Source: Methylohalobius sp964654415 (lineage in GTDB: Bacteria > Pseudomonadota > Gammaproteobacteria > Methylococcales > Methylothermaceae). Taken from it: a stretch of DNA of 64,000 nt. The stretch's first letter is position 1. The number at the start of each line of letters is the position of its first letter. A program made the position numbers and the translations under genes. Under the pieces are notes generated by a model. The model searched no databases. It was not told the origin of the DNA and saw nothing but the letters and a program-made list of their open reading frames with translations. Shown in pieces: positions 45,378-53,520 of the stretch. The DNA is taken from positions 53,785 to 117,784 of the forward strand of contig CAZZIP010000008.1 of assembly GCA_964654415.1 (NCBI GenBank), in the 5' to 3' direction.

Positions 45378-45812
45378 TCAAGGCTGAAAGATGAACAGCG
45401 CTTCGATCGTCAGCCACGCCGAAAGGATGACGGCGAAGATCAAGTGCATCAAGATTCGGACTGGAATCCCAGGAGGCGTTTCTTCAGTATGCGGCACGAA
45501 ATAATCAGCCACGCCTAGGAGCTTTTCACACGCTAGGATTCTTCGGCACTTGAGTTCGTAGAACGCTTGGCTACGGTGGTCGAGGATCCAGAACAGCAAA
45601 GTCATGAAGATACCGAACACGGCCACATAGCTATGGTAGGGATGCAGAATGGTGACGGCAAACGTGGCCGCTCCGATGAGCGCGTTGATGGCGACGAAGA
45701 TAGCAAACCGTTTGTAGCGCAGTTCGATGTACGCGCGGGCGTTGATGCACGCCTGGCGGTACAGTTCTAATAGAACCTGGACATCGATCTGATCCAGACG
45801 GTGCGGGTGCAT
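45378..45812 (-). CDS. Uncharacterised small membrane protein
   Basis: The 144-residue protein has three hydrophobic segments (FAIFVAINALIGAATFAVTI, VAVFGIFMTLLFWILDH, MHLIFAVILSAWLTIEALFIF, each shown in part). A conserved-looking cytoplasmic stretch lies between them (SQAFYELKCRRILACEKLLG). I do not recognise a family with confidence. The start at 45812 has a good AAGGAGACCC ribosome site. It converges on the lipoprotein gene with six bases between stops. Confidence 0.65.
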   Translation of the reverse strand: MHPHRLDQIDVQVLLELYRQACINARAYIELRYKRFAIFVAINALIGAATFAVTILHPYHSYVAVFGIFMTLLFWILDHRSQAFYELKCRRILACEKLLGVADYFVPHTEETPPGIPVRILMHLIFAVILSAWLTIEALFIFQP

Positions 45813-46027
45813 GGGTCTCCTTAAGGTTTATTGCGGATGATTCGGCAAGACGATTTTAGCGCTTTTGCTAGGGCTGCCGAAAGCTAGCAGGCCGGGGGTA
45901 CTTCGCAGCTTAAAATCCAGGCGTTCCACTCGGACATATAGAATCGCGCAACAGCTTGCCCTCCTTGTCCTTTCCGGCCTTTGGGGTTAAATTCCAACAT
46001 CAAGATTCTCACCTGCTCGAGAGAAAC

Positions 46028-46903
46028 ATGCTTGACACAAAACCCGCCCTCGCCTGGTTAGGCACCGGTCTTATGGGCCGGCCCATCGCCGAGCGCCTCG
46101 TCGCAAAAGGCTATTCGGTATGGGTTTGGGACCGCACCCCCGCCAAGGTCCAGGCGTTGCAAGAACAAGGGGCGCAACCTACCGCTGCGCCGGCTGAAGC
46201 GGTAGCCCAAAGCCAGATCACCTTTGCTATGCTCAGCGATTTTGCCGCCACCTGGGAGGTTTTGCGAGGAACCAGTCTCTCTGGCAAAACCCTGGTGCAG
46301 ATGGCCACCATCGCTCCCTCTGAGAGTCAAAAGCTCGCCGACTGGGTCGCTCGAGCGGGGGGTGCCTATGTGGAAGCGCCGGTTTTAGGCAGTATTCCCG
46401 AAGCTAAAGCAGGAACCCTGCTGTTGATGGTAGGCGGGGAGAAGAGCGTATATCTTCAACTGTACCCCATTCTGGAATGCCTAGGGCAGGTACATTATTT
46501 GGGCGAGATAGGCAAGGCGTCGGCTTTGAAGCTGGCTTTAAACCAACTAATTGCCTCGTTGACCGCAGCGTTTGCCACCAGCTTGGCTTTTGTGCAAGAG
46601 CATCAGGTAGCGGTGGACAGCTTCATGGAAGTCCTAAGAAAAAGCGCCCTGTATGCTCCTACCTTTGATAAAAAGCTCGGCAGAATGCTGACGCACGACT
46701 ATCAAAACCCCAATTTTCCCACCGAGCATCTTATCAAAGACATCGACTTGTTCCGGCAGGAAGCGAAGGCAACCGATATCCGGATACTCGAAGCGGCGCG
46801 CGATTTATACACGCGCGCCCTAGCAACCCACGCGCGCGAAGATTACTCTTGCGTATTTGAAGCTGTCTTTCTAAGGGATAAGAGGCCACTGCCTGGCATC
46901 TAA
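46028..46903 (+). CDS. NAD(P)-dependent beta-hydroxyacid dehydrogenase (glyoxylate reductase-like)
   Basis: The 291-residue enzyme belongs to the 3-hydroxyisobutyrate dehydrogenase / glyoxylate-succinic semialdehyde reductase family. It has an N-terminal nucleotide loop (AWLGTGLMGRPIAERL), a substrate motif EAPVLGSIPEAKAGTL, and the catalytic lysine in KASALKLALNQLIASL. The start at ATG 46028 removes an unsupported N-terminal extension from 45956. The exact substrate cannot be deduced. It lies five bases before a cation efflux gene and is likely co-transcribed with it. Confidence 0.87.
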   Translation: MLDTKPALAWLGTGLMGRPIAERLVAKGYSVWVWDRTPAKVQALQEQGAQPTAAPAEAVAQSQITFAMLSDFAATWEVLRGTSLSGKTLVQMATIAPSESQKLADWVARAGGAYVEAPVLGSIPEAKAGTLLLMVGGEKSVYLQLYPILECLGQVHYLGEIGKASALKLALNQLIASLTAAFATSLAFVQEHQVAVDSFMEVLRKSALYAPTFDKKLGRMLTHDYQNPNFPTEHLIKDIDLFRQEAKATDIRILEAARDLYTRALATHAREDYSCVFEAVFLRDKRPLPGI

Positions 46904-46908
46904 GTTAC

Positions 46909-48099
46909 ATGGTCCACGATCATCCTCACCCTCATCACCACTTCGCCGACGGCGGCGAAACCCGCCTGATCTTGGCGCTTCTGGTCAACGCGCTGTTGAC
47001 CGCCGTCCAGATTGTGGGCGGGGTGATTTCCGGCAGCCTCGCCTTAGTCGCCGACGCCCTGCACAACTTAAGCGACGCCGGTTCCCTGGCAGTGGCGCTG
47101 ATCGCCCGCCGGATTTCTAGGCGTCCCGCCGATGAGCTGCGCACCTTCGGCTACCAGCGCGCCGAGTTGGTCGGCGCGCTGATCAATCTAACCGCCTTGA
47201 TCTTGATCGGCCTGTATCTGCTTTACGAAGCGGCGGTACGTTATTTTAACCCGCAGCCCATCGAGGGGTGGTGGGTAGTGTATCTGGGCGCTTTCGCGCT
47301 GGCGGTGGACACGGCCACAGCGATGCTGACCTATGCTGGCGCCAAACGCAGCCTAAACCTCCGCGCCGCCTTCCTCCACAACCTCGCCGATGCCTTAGGG
47401 TCGGTGGCGGTGATCGTCTCAGGCAGCCTGATTTTGCTTTACGGCTGGACACTGGCCGATCTTGCCTGTACGGTGCTGATCGCTGCCTACGTGCTCTACC
47501 ATGGCTTAACCGAAATCCAAGAGACTATCCGCATTCTGATGCAAAGTACTCCGCTCGACATCGACCTGGCTGAGCTGGTGCATGCTCTAGAGAGCGAACC
47601 GGGGATAAAGGGCTTGCATCACGTGCACGTGTGGCAGATCGACGAGCACCGCCGCTCGCTGGAAGGACACGTGGTGATCGATCTTGAGGACGCCGGCAAG
47701 ATAGAGGAAATCAAAAAACGCTTAAAGCGCACCCTCGCCCGCCGTTACGAAATCCAGCACTCGACGCTGGAATTTGAGTTTCAAAGCCCAGATGGGGGAT
47801 TGGCCTGCCTGATCGAAGCACACGAGCCGCACGTGCCTTGCGGCCACCCCGGCAACGATCACGCCCCACCCGCCCACCCGGTCCGACCTTTCCCGTGGCG
47901 GGTCTTGTACTTAGCCGCGGCGATGGTTTTCCTCTTGACCGGTTTGGGATTGTGTCTCCACCGCGTAGGAGGGAATTTTGCCCAGTGGCTGGTCACGCTC
48001 AAGGCACCCGCCGAGTGGCATTGGAACGAGTGGGCTGCCTATGCAGCGGCGCTGGGCTTTCTGCTGATGGCGGGGCTTGTGGGCAGGTACCGTCACTGA
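46909..48099 (+). CDS. CzcD-like cation efflux protein with C-terminal membrane extension
   Basis: The 396-residue protein begins with a histidine-rich metal-binding stretch (MVHDHPHPHHHF). It has the CDF transporter core with its metal ligands in ALVADALHNLSDAGSLA and AFLHNLADALGSVAVIV. A cytoplasmic dimerisation domain follows (to about residue 310), and then, unusually, two further hydrophobic segments near the C-terminus (LYLAAAMVFLLTGLGLCL and AAYAAALGFLLMAGLVG). Zinc is the likely substrate, though cobalt or cadmium is possible. Confidence 0.9.
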   Translation: MVHDHPHPHHHFADGGETRLILALLVNALLTAVQIVGGVISGSLALVADALHNLSDAGSLAVALIARRISRRPADELRTFGYQRAELVGALINLTALILIGLYLLYEAAVRYFNPQPIEGWWVVYLGAFALAVDTATAMLTYAGAKRSLNLRAAFLHNLADALGSVAVIVSGSLILLYGWTLADLACTVLIAAYVLYHGLTEIQETIRILMQSTPLDIDLAELVHALESEPGIKGLHHVHVWQIDEHRRSLEGHVVIDLEDAGKIEEIKKRLKRTLARRYEIQHSTLEFEFQSPDGGLACLIEAHEPHVPCGHPGNDHAPPAHPVRPFPWRVLYLAAAMVFLLTGLGLCLHRVGGNFAQWLVTLKAPAEWHWNEWAAYAAALGFLLMAGLVGRYRH

Positions 48100-48129
48100 G
48101 AGGGGCAAGGCAACAACTCCATAAGAGCG

Positions 48130-48993
48130 ATGAAACCCACCCCAAAACAACTGGCAACCAGCGTCCTCACGCTCTTGTCCCTACCCGAGGTCTTTTTCCG
48201 GCTGGAGGAGTTGCTCGAGGATCCGGACGCGAGCTTCGAAGAGATGGGCCAGGTCTTAAGCCACGACCCAGGACTCGCCACCCGGCTGCTCAAACTCGTC
48301 AACAGCGCCCTTTACGGTTTTCCTTCGCGGATCGAGACCCTACCGCGCGCCATCGCCCTGATCGGGATTGAGGAACTTAGGGTCTTGGTGGTGACGACGG
48401 TGATAGCCGATCGCTTCCGGGGGATAGCAAGCGAACTAGTCGATATGTCTACCTTCTGGCATCACAGCCTCTACTGCGCTTTGGCCGCACGCCAACTCGC
48501 CCGCCGCTGCCGGGTGCTCCATCCTGGTCGGTTGTTTGCTCAGGGTCTTCTCCACGACGTTGGCCAATTGGTGCTCTATCAAACCCTGCCCGATGCGGCG
48601 AGCCGGGCGATCGCCGAAGCTGCTCCCACCGACGACGGCCTGTATCTGGCCGAGCGAACCGTGCTCGGCTTCAGCCACGGCGAGGTGGGGGCAGAACTGT
48701 TTACGCTATGGGGGTTGCCCAAAGGGTTTGCCGAGACGGCTGCTTTTCACCACGAACCGCACAAGGCCCAAGACTTTCCTCTGGAGACGGCGATCGTGCA
48801 TCTTGCCAATTCGCTCGCCAACCGGGTCGAGCCGGGGCGCAATACCCTCACCCAGTGCCAGCCGGTTCTCGATCCGCAAGCTTTGCGCCTGACCGGGCTG
48901 GACGAGAATGTCTTTGATGAGATCATAAGCGAAGTCGAGGCGATCTTCCTTAAGGTCGCCCAGCTCATTTCGCCCGATGCGCCGCTGACCTGA
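48130..48993 (+). CDS. HDOD domain signalling protein
   Basis: The 287-residue protein is essentially one HDOD domain. Visible motifs are SHDPGLATRLLKLVNSALYGF, ALIGIEELRVLVVTTVIADRF (in part) and the LFAQGLLHDVGQLVLYQ segment. The last retains an HD pair of HD-GYP type in position only and lacks the GYP motif. Such proteins are found with chemotaxis or two-component regulators, but none is nearby. It follows the CzcD-like gene by 30 bases on the same strand. Confidence 0.88.
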   Translation: MKPTPKQLATSVLTLLSLPEVFFRLEELLEDPDASFEEMGQVLSHDPGLATRLLKLVNSALYGFPSRIETLPRAIALIGIEELRVLVVTTVIADRFRGIASELVDMSTFWHHSLYCALAARQLARRCRVLHPGRLFAQGLLHDVGQLVLYQTLPDAASRAIAEAAPTDDGLYLAERTVLGFSHGEVGAELFTLWGLPKGFAETAAFHHEPHKAQDFPLETAIVHLANSLANRVEPGRNTLTQCQPVLDPQALRLTGLDENVFDEIISEVEAIFLKVAQLISPDAPLT

Positions 48994-49156
48994 GCGCGCC
49001 TCGGACGCCATTAACCCCAAACCTTCGTCGGACACAGGCGGCAAAACGCGGGACACCCAGCGGGCAAATCGGCCCGTGCCAGGATATTGAATCAAATAAG
49101 AAAACAATGAATTCGTAAATTTCTCAATTAGACGTCATTCAAAATTAATCCTACGG

Positions 49157-49188
49157 GCGTATAGTGCTATCTACTGGAGTCTATACGC
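49157..49188. promoter_or_regulatory. Inverted repeat upstream of the sterol-desaturase-like gene
   Basis: GCGTATAG (49157-49164) and CTATACGC (49181-49188) form a perfect eight-base inverted repeat with 16 bases between. It lies 15-47 bases before the ATG at 49204 and so could be an operator or an mRNA hairpin. The rest of the 210-base gap shows nothing clear. Confidence 0.5.
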
Positions 49189-49203
49189 GATAGGGAGGGA
49201 ACG

Positions 49204-50154
49204 ATGTTTGACGGTATGTCCCTATTCTTCCTGCAGTCCGCCATCCATTTGCCCCTAGAACTTTTCCAGCTGCCTGAAGGAATCGAACGGGTGGGCTTGA
49301 TGTTGGCAGGGATGGCGGTTTTCCTGGTCCTAGAAACCCGCTGCGGCCGTCAGAGCAACCGGACCCCGCACGCCCGCCAGTCCTACCGGATCAACTTTGG
49401 CACCCTGCTGGTAAACGACGCCCTGTTTTCCCTGCTGTCGGTGTCATCCCTGTTGATTTTGGCCGATCAAGTCTCCCAACGCGGCCTGCTGGATCGAGTC
49501 GGCCATCCCGCGCAGGATCTCGTCGCGTTTGTGCTCCTGGACCTGAGCCTGTACTTCTGGCACCGCGCCTGCCATGCCTTCCCCTGGCTATGGCATCTGC
49601 ATCGGGTCCATCACAGCGACCGGTTTTTGAACGTCTCCACCGCCTTCCGCCTGCATTTTCTGGAAGTGCTGCTCACCACTGGGGTGAAAGCGGGTTTTAT
49701 CCTGGTCACCGGGGTGGAGGCGGGATTGGTGCTCCTAGCCGAGGCACTCATCGCCTTAGCGGTGATGTTCCACCACGCCAATATCCGCGTTCCCGGCGAA
49801 CGCTTGCTGGCCGCGTTGTTTACCACGCCTTCCCTGCACCGCCTGCATCACTCGGCGCTGCGCTGCGAGCACGACCGCAACTTCGGCCTGGTGTTTTCGC
49901 TCTGGGACCGCTTGTTTGGCACCCTGGCAGAGGGCGAACCTGCTCGGATCGGACTGCACGGCCTCGCGCCTCAGAATCTGATCGAGCTATTCCGACTCGG
50001 TCTATCGTCACCTGCTACCCCGGCGCTTCCCGCCGAGGTCGCACGGATGATCGCCGAGGCCGCCTATTATCGGGCGGAAAAGCGCGGCTTTGCCCCCGGC
50101 TTTGAACTGGAAGACTGGCTGGCCGCGGAACGGGAGATCCTCGCTCGGGTATGA
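49204..50154 (+). CDS. Sterol desaturase / fatty acid hydroxylase family protein
   Basis: The 316-residue membrane protein carries the diiron histidine clusters of the family: HRACH, HRVHHSD, FHHANIR and HRLHHS. These enzymes use oxygen to hydroxylate or desaturate lipids in the membrane. About four hydrophobic stretches lie before and between the clusters. The ATG at 49204 has an AGGGAGG ribosome site. The substrate (sterol, carotenoid, hopanoid or fatty acid) is not evident, and there are no lipid genes around it. Confidence 0.9.
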   Translation: MFDGMSLFFLQSAIHLPLELFQLPEGIERVGLMLAGMAVFLVLETRCGRQSNRTPHARQSYRINFGTLLVNDALFSLLSVSSLLILADQVSQRGLLDRVGHPAQDLVAFVLLDLSLYFWHRACHAFPWLWHLHRVHHSDRFLNVSTAFRLHFLEVLLTTGVKAGFILVTGVEAGLVLLAEALIALAVMFHHANIRVPGERLLAALFTTPSLHRLHHSALRCEHDRNFGLVFSLWDRLFGTLAEGEPARIGLHGLAPQNLIELFRLGLSSPATPALPAEVARMIAEAAYYRAEKRGFAPGFELEDWLAAEREILARV

Positions 50155-50162
50155 ATTCGGAT

Positions 50163-52712
50163 CTAGGCGCCCACTGCCTGCGCCGCGTGATCGGGTTCTT
50201 TCCTGACCGGCCGACGCCAAAAGGCACCCTCTGAGATCGGCACTGGCTCGACCTGCCAGATCTTGTGGGCGTATTCCAGGACCGCGCGGTCGGAGGAGAA
50301 ATAGCCGCTGCGCGCGCAATTTAAGATCGACATCCGCGTCCAGCGTTCCTGGTCGCAAAAAACCTCACCGGCGCGAGCCTGACAGTCGAGGTAAGCGCGG
50401 AAATCGGCCAGCACCAGGAACGGGTCGCGGTTGAGCAGGTCGTCGACCAGGGGCCTAAAGACCTCGCGGTCGCCGCCCGAGAAACTGCCATCAGCGATGA
50501 GGTCTAAGATGGTTTTCAATTCGGGATCGGCGTAGTAGAGCTCGCAAGGGCGATAACCCGCCTCAAGGCGCGCCTGCACCTGATCGGCAGTGAGCCCAAA
50601 GGCAAAGAAGTTCTCTTCCCCGACGCGCTGGCGAAGCTCGACGTTGGCCCCATCCAAGGTGCCGATGGTGACCGCCCCGTTCAAAGCGAACTTCATGTTG
50701 CCCGTGCCCGAGGCTTCTTTACCAGCCACCGAAATCTGCTCGGAGAGGTCGGCCGCCGGGTAAATGTGTTGGGCATTGGCGACGTTGAAGTTGGGCACGA
50801 ATACTACTTTGAGGCGGTCGCGCACGGCAGGATCGCGGCCTATGACTTCGGCGACTGCCAGAATTAGACGGATAATCAGCTTGGCCATCGCATAGCCGGG
50901 CGCGGCCTTGCCACCGAAAACGAAGGTGCGCGGTGGAACGTCCAGGTTGGGATTGTCCTTCAAGCGTAGGTAGAGAGAGAGGATGTGGAGCAGGTTGAGG
51001 TGCTGGCGCTTGTATTCGTGGATGCGCTTGACCTGAACGTCGAACAGGCTGCATGGATCCACGCTGACTGAGATTTTGCGTTTGAGCCAGATTGAGAAAT
51101 CCTCCTTCACCCAACGCCTGACCAAGCGCCACTGGCCGCGGAAGCTCGAATCCTCGACGAGCGGTTCCAGCTTTTCGAGCTGTTCCAGTTCCTCCACCCA
51201 GCGCTCGCCCAAAGCGGCGTTGAGCAAGGCAGCAAGGCGCGGATTGGCGAGCGCCAGCCAGCGGCGCGGCGTCACGCCGTTGGTGACGTTTTGGATCTTA
51301 TCCGGCCACAGCTCGTGGAAGTCGGCCAGAACGCTCTGTTTGAGCAATTGGGTGTGGAGCTCTGACACGCCGTTGACCGCAAAGCTTCCAACGCAAGCCA
51401 GATGGGCCATGCGCACCGAGCGCTCGCCCTCCTCGCCGATCAAAGACAGGCGTCGGACGCGCGCCTGGTCGCCCAGATAGCGGATGCGCACCTCCTCCAG
51501 GAAGCGGTGGTTGATCTCGTAGATGATCTCCAAGTGCCGCGGGAGGGTGCGCGCGAACAGCTCCACCGGCCACTGTTCCAAGGCTTCTGGCAGCAGGGTG
51601 TGGTTGGTGTAGGCGAAGGTTTTGCGCGTGATCGCCCAGGCGGTCTCCCAGTCCATGGCGTGCTCGTCCACCAATAGCCGCATCAGCTCGGCGATGGCGA
51701 TGGCAGGATGGGTGTCGTTGAGTTGGACGACGAATTTTTCGTGAAAGCGCTCGAGCGGAATTTGCTGCACCCGCATGATGCGCAGCATGTCCTGAAGCGA
51801 ACAGGAAACGAAAAAATACTGCTGCCTGAGGCGCAGCTCCTTGCCCTGGATCTGCTCGTCGTTGGGATACAGAACCTTGGTCAGGTTCTCCGAGACCACC
51901 TTGAGGTTGACCGCCCCCCAATAATCGCCGCGGTTGAAGGCGCTCAAATCGAAGGCCTCGGTCGCCTCGGCGCGCCATAGGCGCAAGGTGTTGGCGGTGT
52001 GGTTGCGATAGCCCAGAATCGGGATATCGAAAGGGGTGCCGATCACCGACCAGGCCGGGTGCCATAAGGCTCGGTGGCGGCCATTATGGTCGCGGTAATG
52101 CTGGACCTCGCCGCCGAACTTGACCTCGACCGCCCAATCCGGGCGGGGCAGTTCCCAAGGGTTGCCGTAGCGCAGCCACTTGTCGGTCAGCTCCACCTGC
52201 TGGCCACCGCGGATCTCCTGAGCGAAGATGCCGAATTCGTAGCGGATCCCGTAACCCAAGGTCGGAATCTCCAGCGTCGCCATCGAATCGAGGAAGCAGG
52301 CCGCCAGCCTCCCCAACCCGCCGTTGCCAAGGCCCGGCTCGGGTTCCAGCCTAAGGATCTCGTCGAAATTCAGCCCCAGCTCGAACATCGCCTCGCGCAC
52401 CTGGTCGTAGATGCCGAGATTGAGCAGGTTGTTGGCCAACTGAGGGCCGAGCAGGAATTCGGCCGAAAGGTAGGCGACCGTGCGCGAGCGGTTGCGGGTA
52501 TAAGTTTCAGCGGTCAGGATCCAGCGCTGGAGCAGGCGGTTGCGGACGGTGTAGGCCAATGCTTGGTAGTAGTCGTTGGGAGTCGCCAGGGCCGGAAACT
52601 TGCCCTGCAGATAATACAGGTTATCGAGAAAATCGCGTTTGATTGCCTCCTTGCTCAGGCCGGTACGGTCGTCTTGGTAGCTTGACCCGCTGTCTTGCCG
52701 GCGGTTCGGCAT
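50163..52712 (-). CDS. glgP: Glycogen/starch/alpha-glucan phosphorylase, first copy
   Basis: The enzyme releases glucose 1-phosphate from alpha-1,4-glucans using pyridoxal phosphate. The 849-residue protein has the family motifs: LGNGGLGRLAACFLDSMATL, QLNDTHPAIAIAELMR, VHRIHEYKRQ-type VKRIHEYKRQHLN, and the PLP-lysine segment EASGTGNMKFALNGA. A basic N-terminal extension (NRRQDSGSSYQ) and a C-terminal tail of about 25 residues exceed the core. GAGG precedes the ATG. A second, different copy lies at 53521-55965 on the other strand. Confidence 0.96.
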   Translation of the reverse strand: MPNRRQDSGSSYQDDRTGLSKEAIKRDFLDNLYYLQGKFPALATPNDYYQALAYTVRNRLLQRWILTAETYTRNRSRTVAYLSAEFLLGPQLANNLLNLGIYDQVREAMFELGLNFDEILRLEPEPGLGNGGLGRLAACFLDSMATLEIPTLGYGIRYEFGIFAQEIRGGQQVELTDKWLRYGNPWELPRPDWAVEVKFGGEVQHYRDHNGRHRALWHPAWSVIGTPFDIPILGYRNHTANTLRLWRAEATEAFDLSAFNRGDYWGAVNLKVVSENLTKVLYPNDEQIQGKELRLRQQYFFVSCSLQDMLRIMRVQQIPLERFHEKFVVQLNDTHPAIAIAELMRLLVDEHAMDWETAWAITRKTFAYTNHTLLPEALEQWPVELFARTLPRHLEIIYEINHRFLEEVRIRYLGDQARVRRLSLIGEEGERSVRMAHLACVGSFAVNGVSELHTQLLKQSVLADFHELWPDKIQNVTNGVTPRRWLALANPRLAALLNAALGERWVEELEQLEKLEPLVEDSSFRGQWRLVRRWVKEDFSIWLKRKISVSVDPCSLFDVQVKRIHEYKRQHLNLLHILSLYLRLKDNPNLDVPPRTFVFGGKAAPGYAMAKLIIRLILAVAEVIGRDPAVRDRLKVVFVPNFNVANAQHIYPAADLSEQISVAGKEASGTGNMKFALNGAVTIGTLDGANVELRQRVGEENFFAFGLTADQVQARLEAGYRPCELYYADPELKTILDLIADGSFSGGDREVFRPLVDDLLNRDPFLVLADFRAYLDCQARAGEVFCDQERWTRMSILNCARSGYFSSDRAVLEYAHKIWQVEPVPISEGAFWRRPVRKEPDHAAQAVGA

Positions 52713-52897
52713 GGCGATACCTCGTAGCAGTTGTCATAAAAATTAAGGCAAAAATCGTTCCCATATTTATCCTTTACTTTTCTTGGTGGGAAAGGTCCAC
52801 GGCTTGCACGAATTTGGTGCGGATCGGGGCGCTAATTGAAATCCAAAGCTTGCTGAAGTATTTTTGCCTTGGTGCAAAAAGCAGGAAGGAGGCTCAG

Positions 52898-53272
52898 ATG
52901 CGACGACTTGCTTGCCTGGTGGCGATGGTTCTTTGGGGATGGTCGGTAGACGGTTTGGGTTACGGCGGCGGCAAAGGTGGAGGGTCAAGCTGTCCAGAAC
53001 CTAAGTTTGCGCAGTTCAATCCGCCGGAGATGGCGGAGGTAGCGCCGGGGACGAGGTTTTCGTTTCTTACCTGGTCGGTTCTTCCCGATACCTTGGAGGT
53101 GACGGTCAAGGGGCAGAAGGTGGCCGTAGAGATTACCCCCAAGGGGCCTAATTACCTGGTTTCTGGCGCTTTGCCGCCCGGCTTGAGCGGCCCGGCGCGG
53201 ATCAACCTCAAAGCTTATGGGCCGGGAGGCTGCCTGGGAACCGGGGGTTGGTTGGTAAAGATCCACCAATAA
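52898..53272 (+). CDS. Small secreted protein of unknown function
   Basis: The 124-residue protein has a signal peptide (LACLVAMVLWGWSVDGLG), a glycine-rich stretch (GYGGGKGGGSSCPEP) and a compact beta-rich domain (PGTRFSFLTWSVLPDTLEV, INLKAYGPGGCLGTGGW) that looks like an immunoglobulin-type fold. Two cysteines could form a disulfide in the periplasm. The ATG at 52898 has an AGGAAGGAGG ribosome site. I do not recognise the family. It lies between the two phosphorylase genes, but nothing shows a link. Confidence 0.7.
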   Translation: MRRLACLVAMVLWGWSVDGLGYGGGKGGGSSCPEPKFAQFNPPEMAEVAPGTRFSFLTWSVLPDTLEVTVKGQKVAVEITPKGPNYLVSGALPPGLSGPARINLKAYGPGGCLGTGGWLVKIHQ

Positions 53273-53298
53273 AAAAATAGGCAACTCTGCTTTAAGGC

Positions 53299-53478
53299 TT
53301 ATTGCTCGAGCGCGAGCTTGGCCGCTGCAAGGCTGGCCTGCGTTGCCTCCAAATCTCGTTCAGCGCGTTCTACCCAAGCTTCTCCCCAGAAGAAATTGCA
53401 GCTTGTCTCGGCGCGTCCATCGCTGCGCTCGGGGTTAGGCCCAGAGCCCAAGGTCCGGATCGCAGTGGACGATGGGCA
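53299..53478 (-). other. Open frame without start, possible gene remnant
   Basis: In the 248-base gap before glgP2 the minus strand holds an uninterrupted frame ending at the TAA at 53301-53299. Its C-terminal residues are alanine-, leucine- and glutamate-rich (AERDLEATQASLAAAKLAL), like a coiled coil. No ATG or GTG with a ribosome site is visible at its upstream side. It may be the tail of a decayed gene or chance. The rest of the gap shows only a short near-palindrome (AGGTAACCGTCACCT) at about 53491-53505. Confidence 0.25.
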
Positions 53479-53520
53479 TCTTGTAAACTAAGGTAACCGT
53501 CACCTAAGTTGAGCCAGCTT

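Noticed and set aside
53302..53496. A 64-codon plus-strand frame before glgP2
   Set aside because: No ribosome site, no family resemblance and a composition typical of shadow frames.
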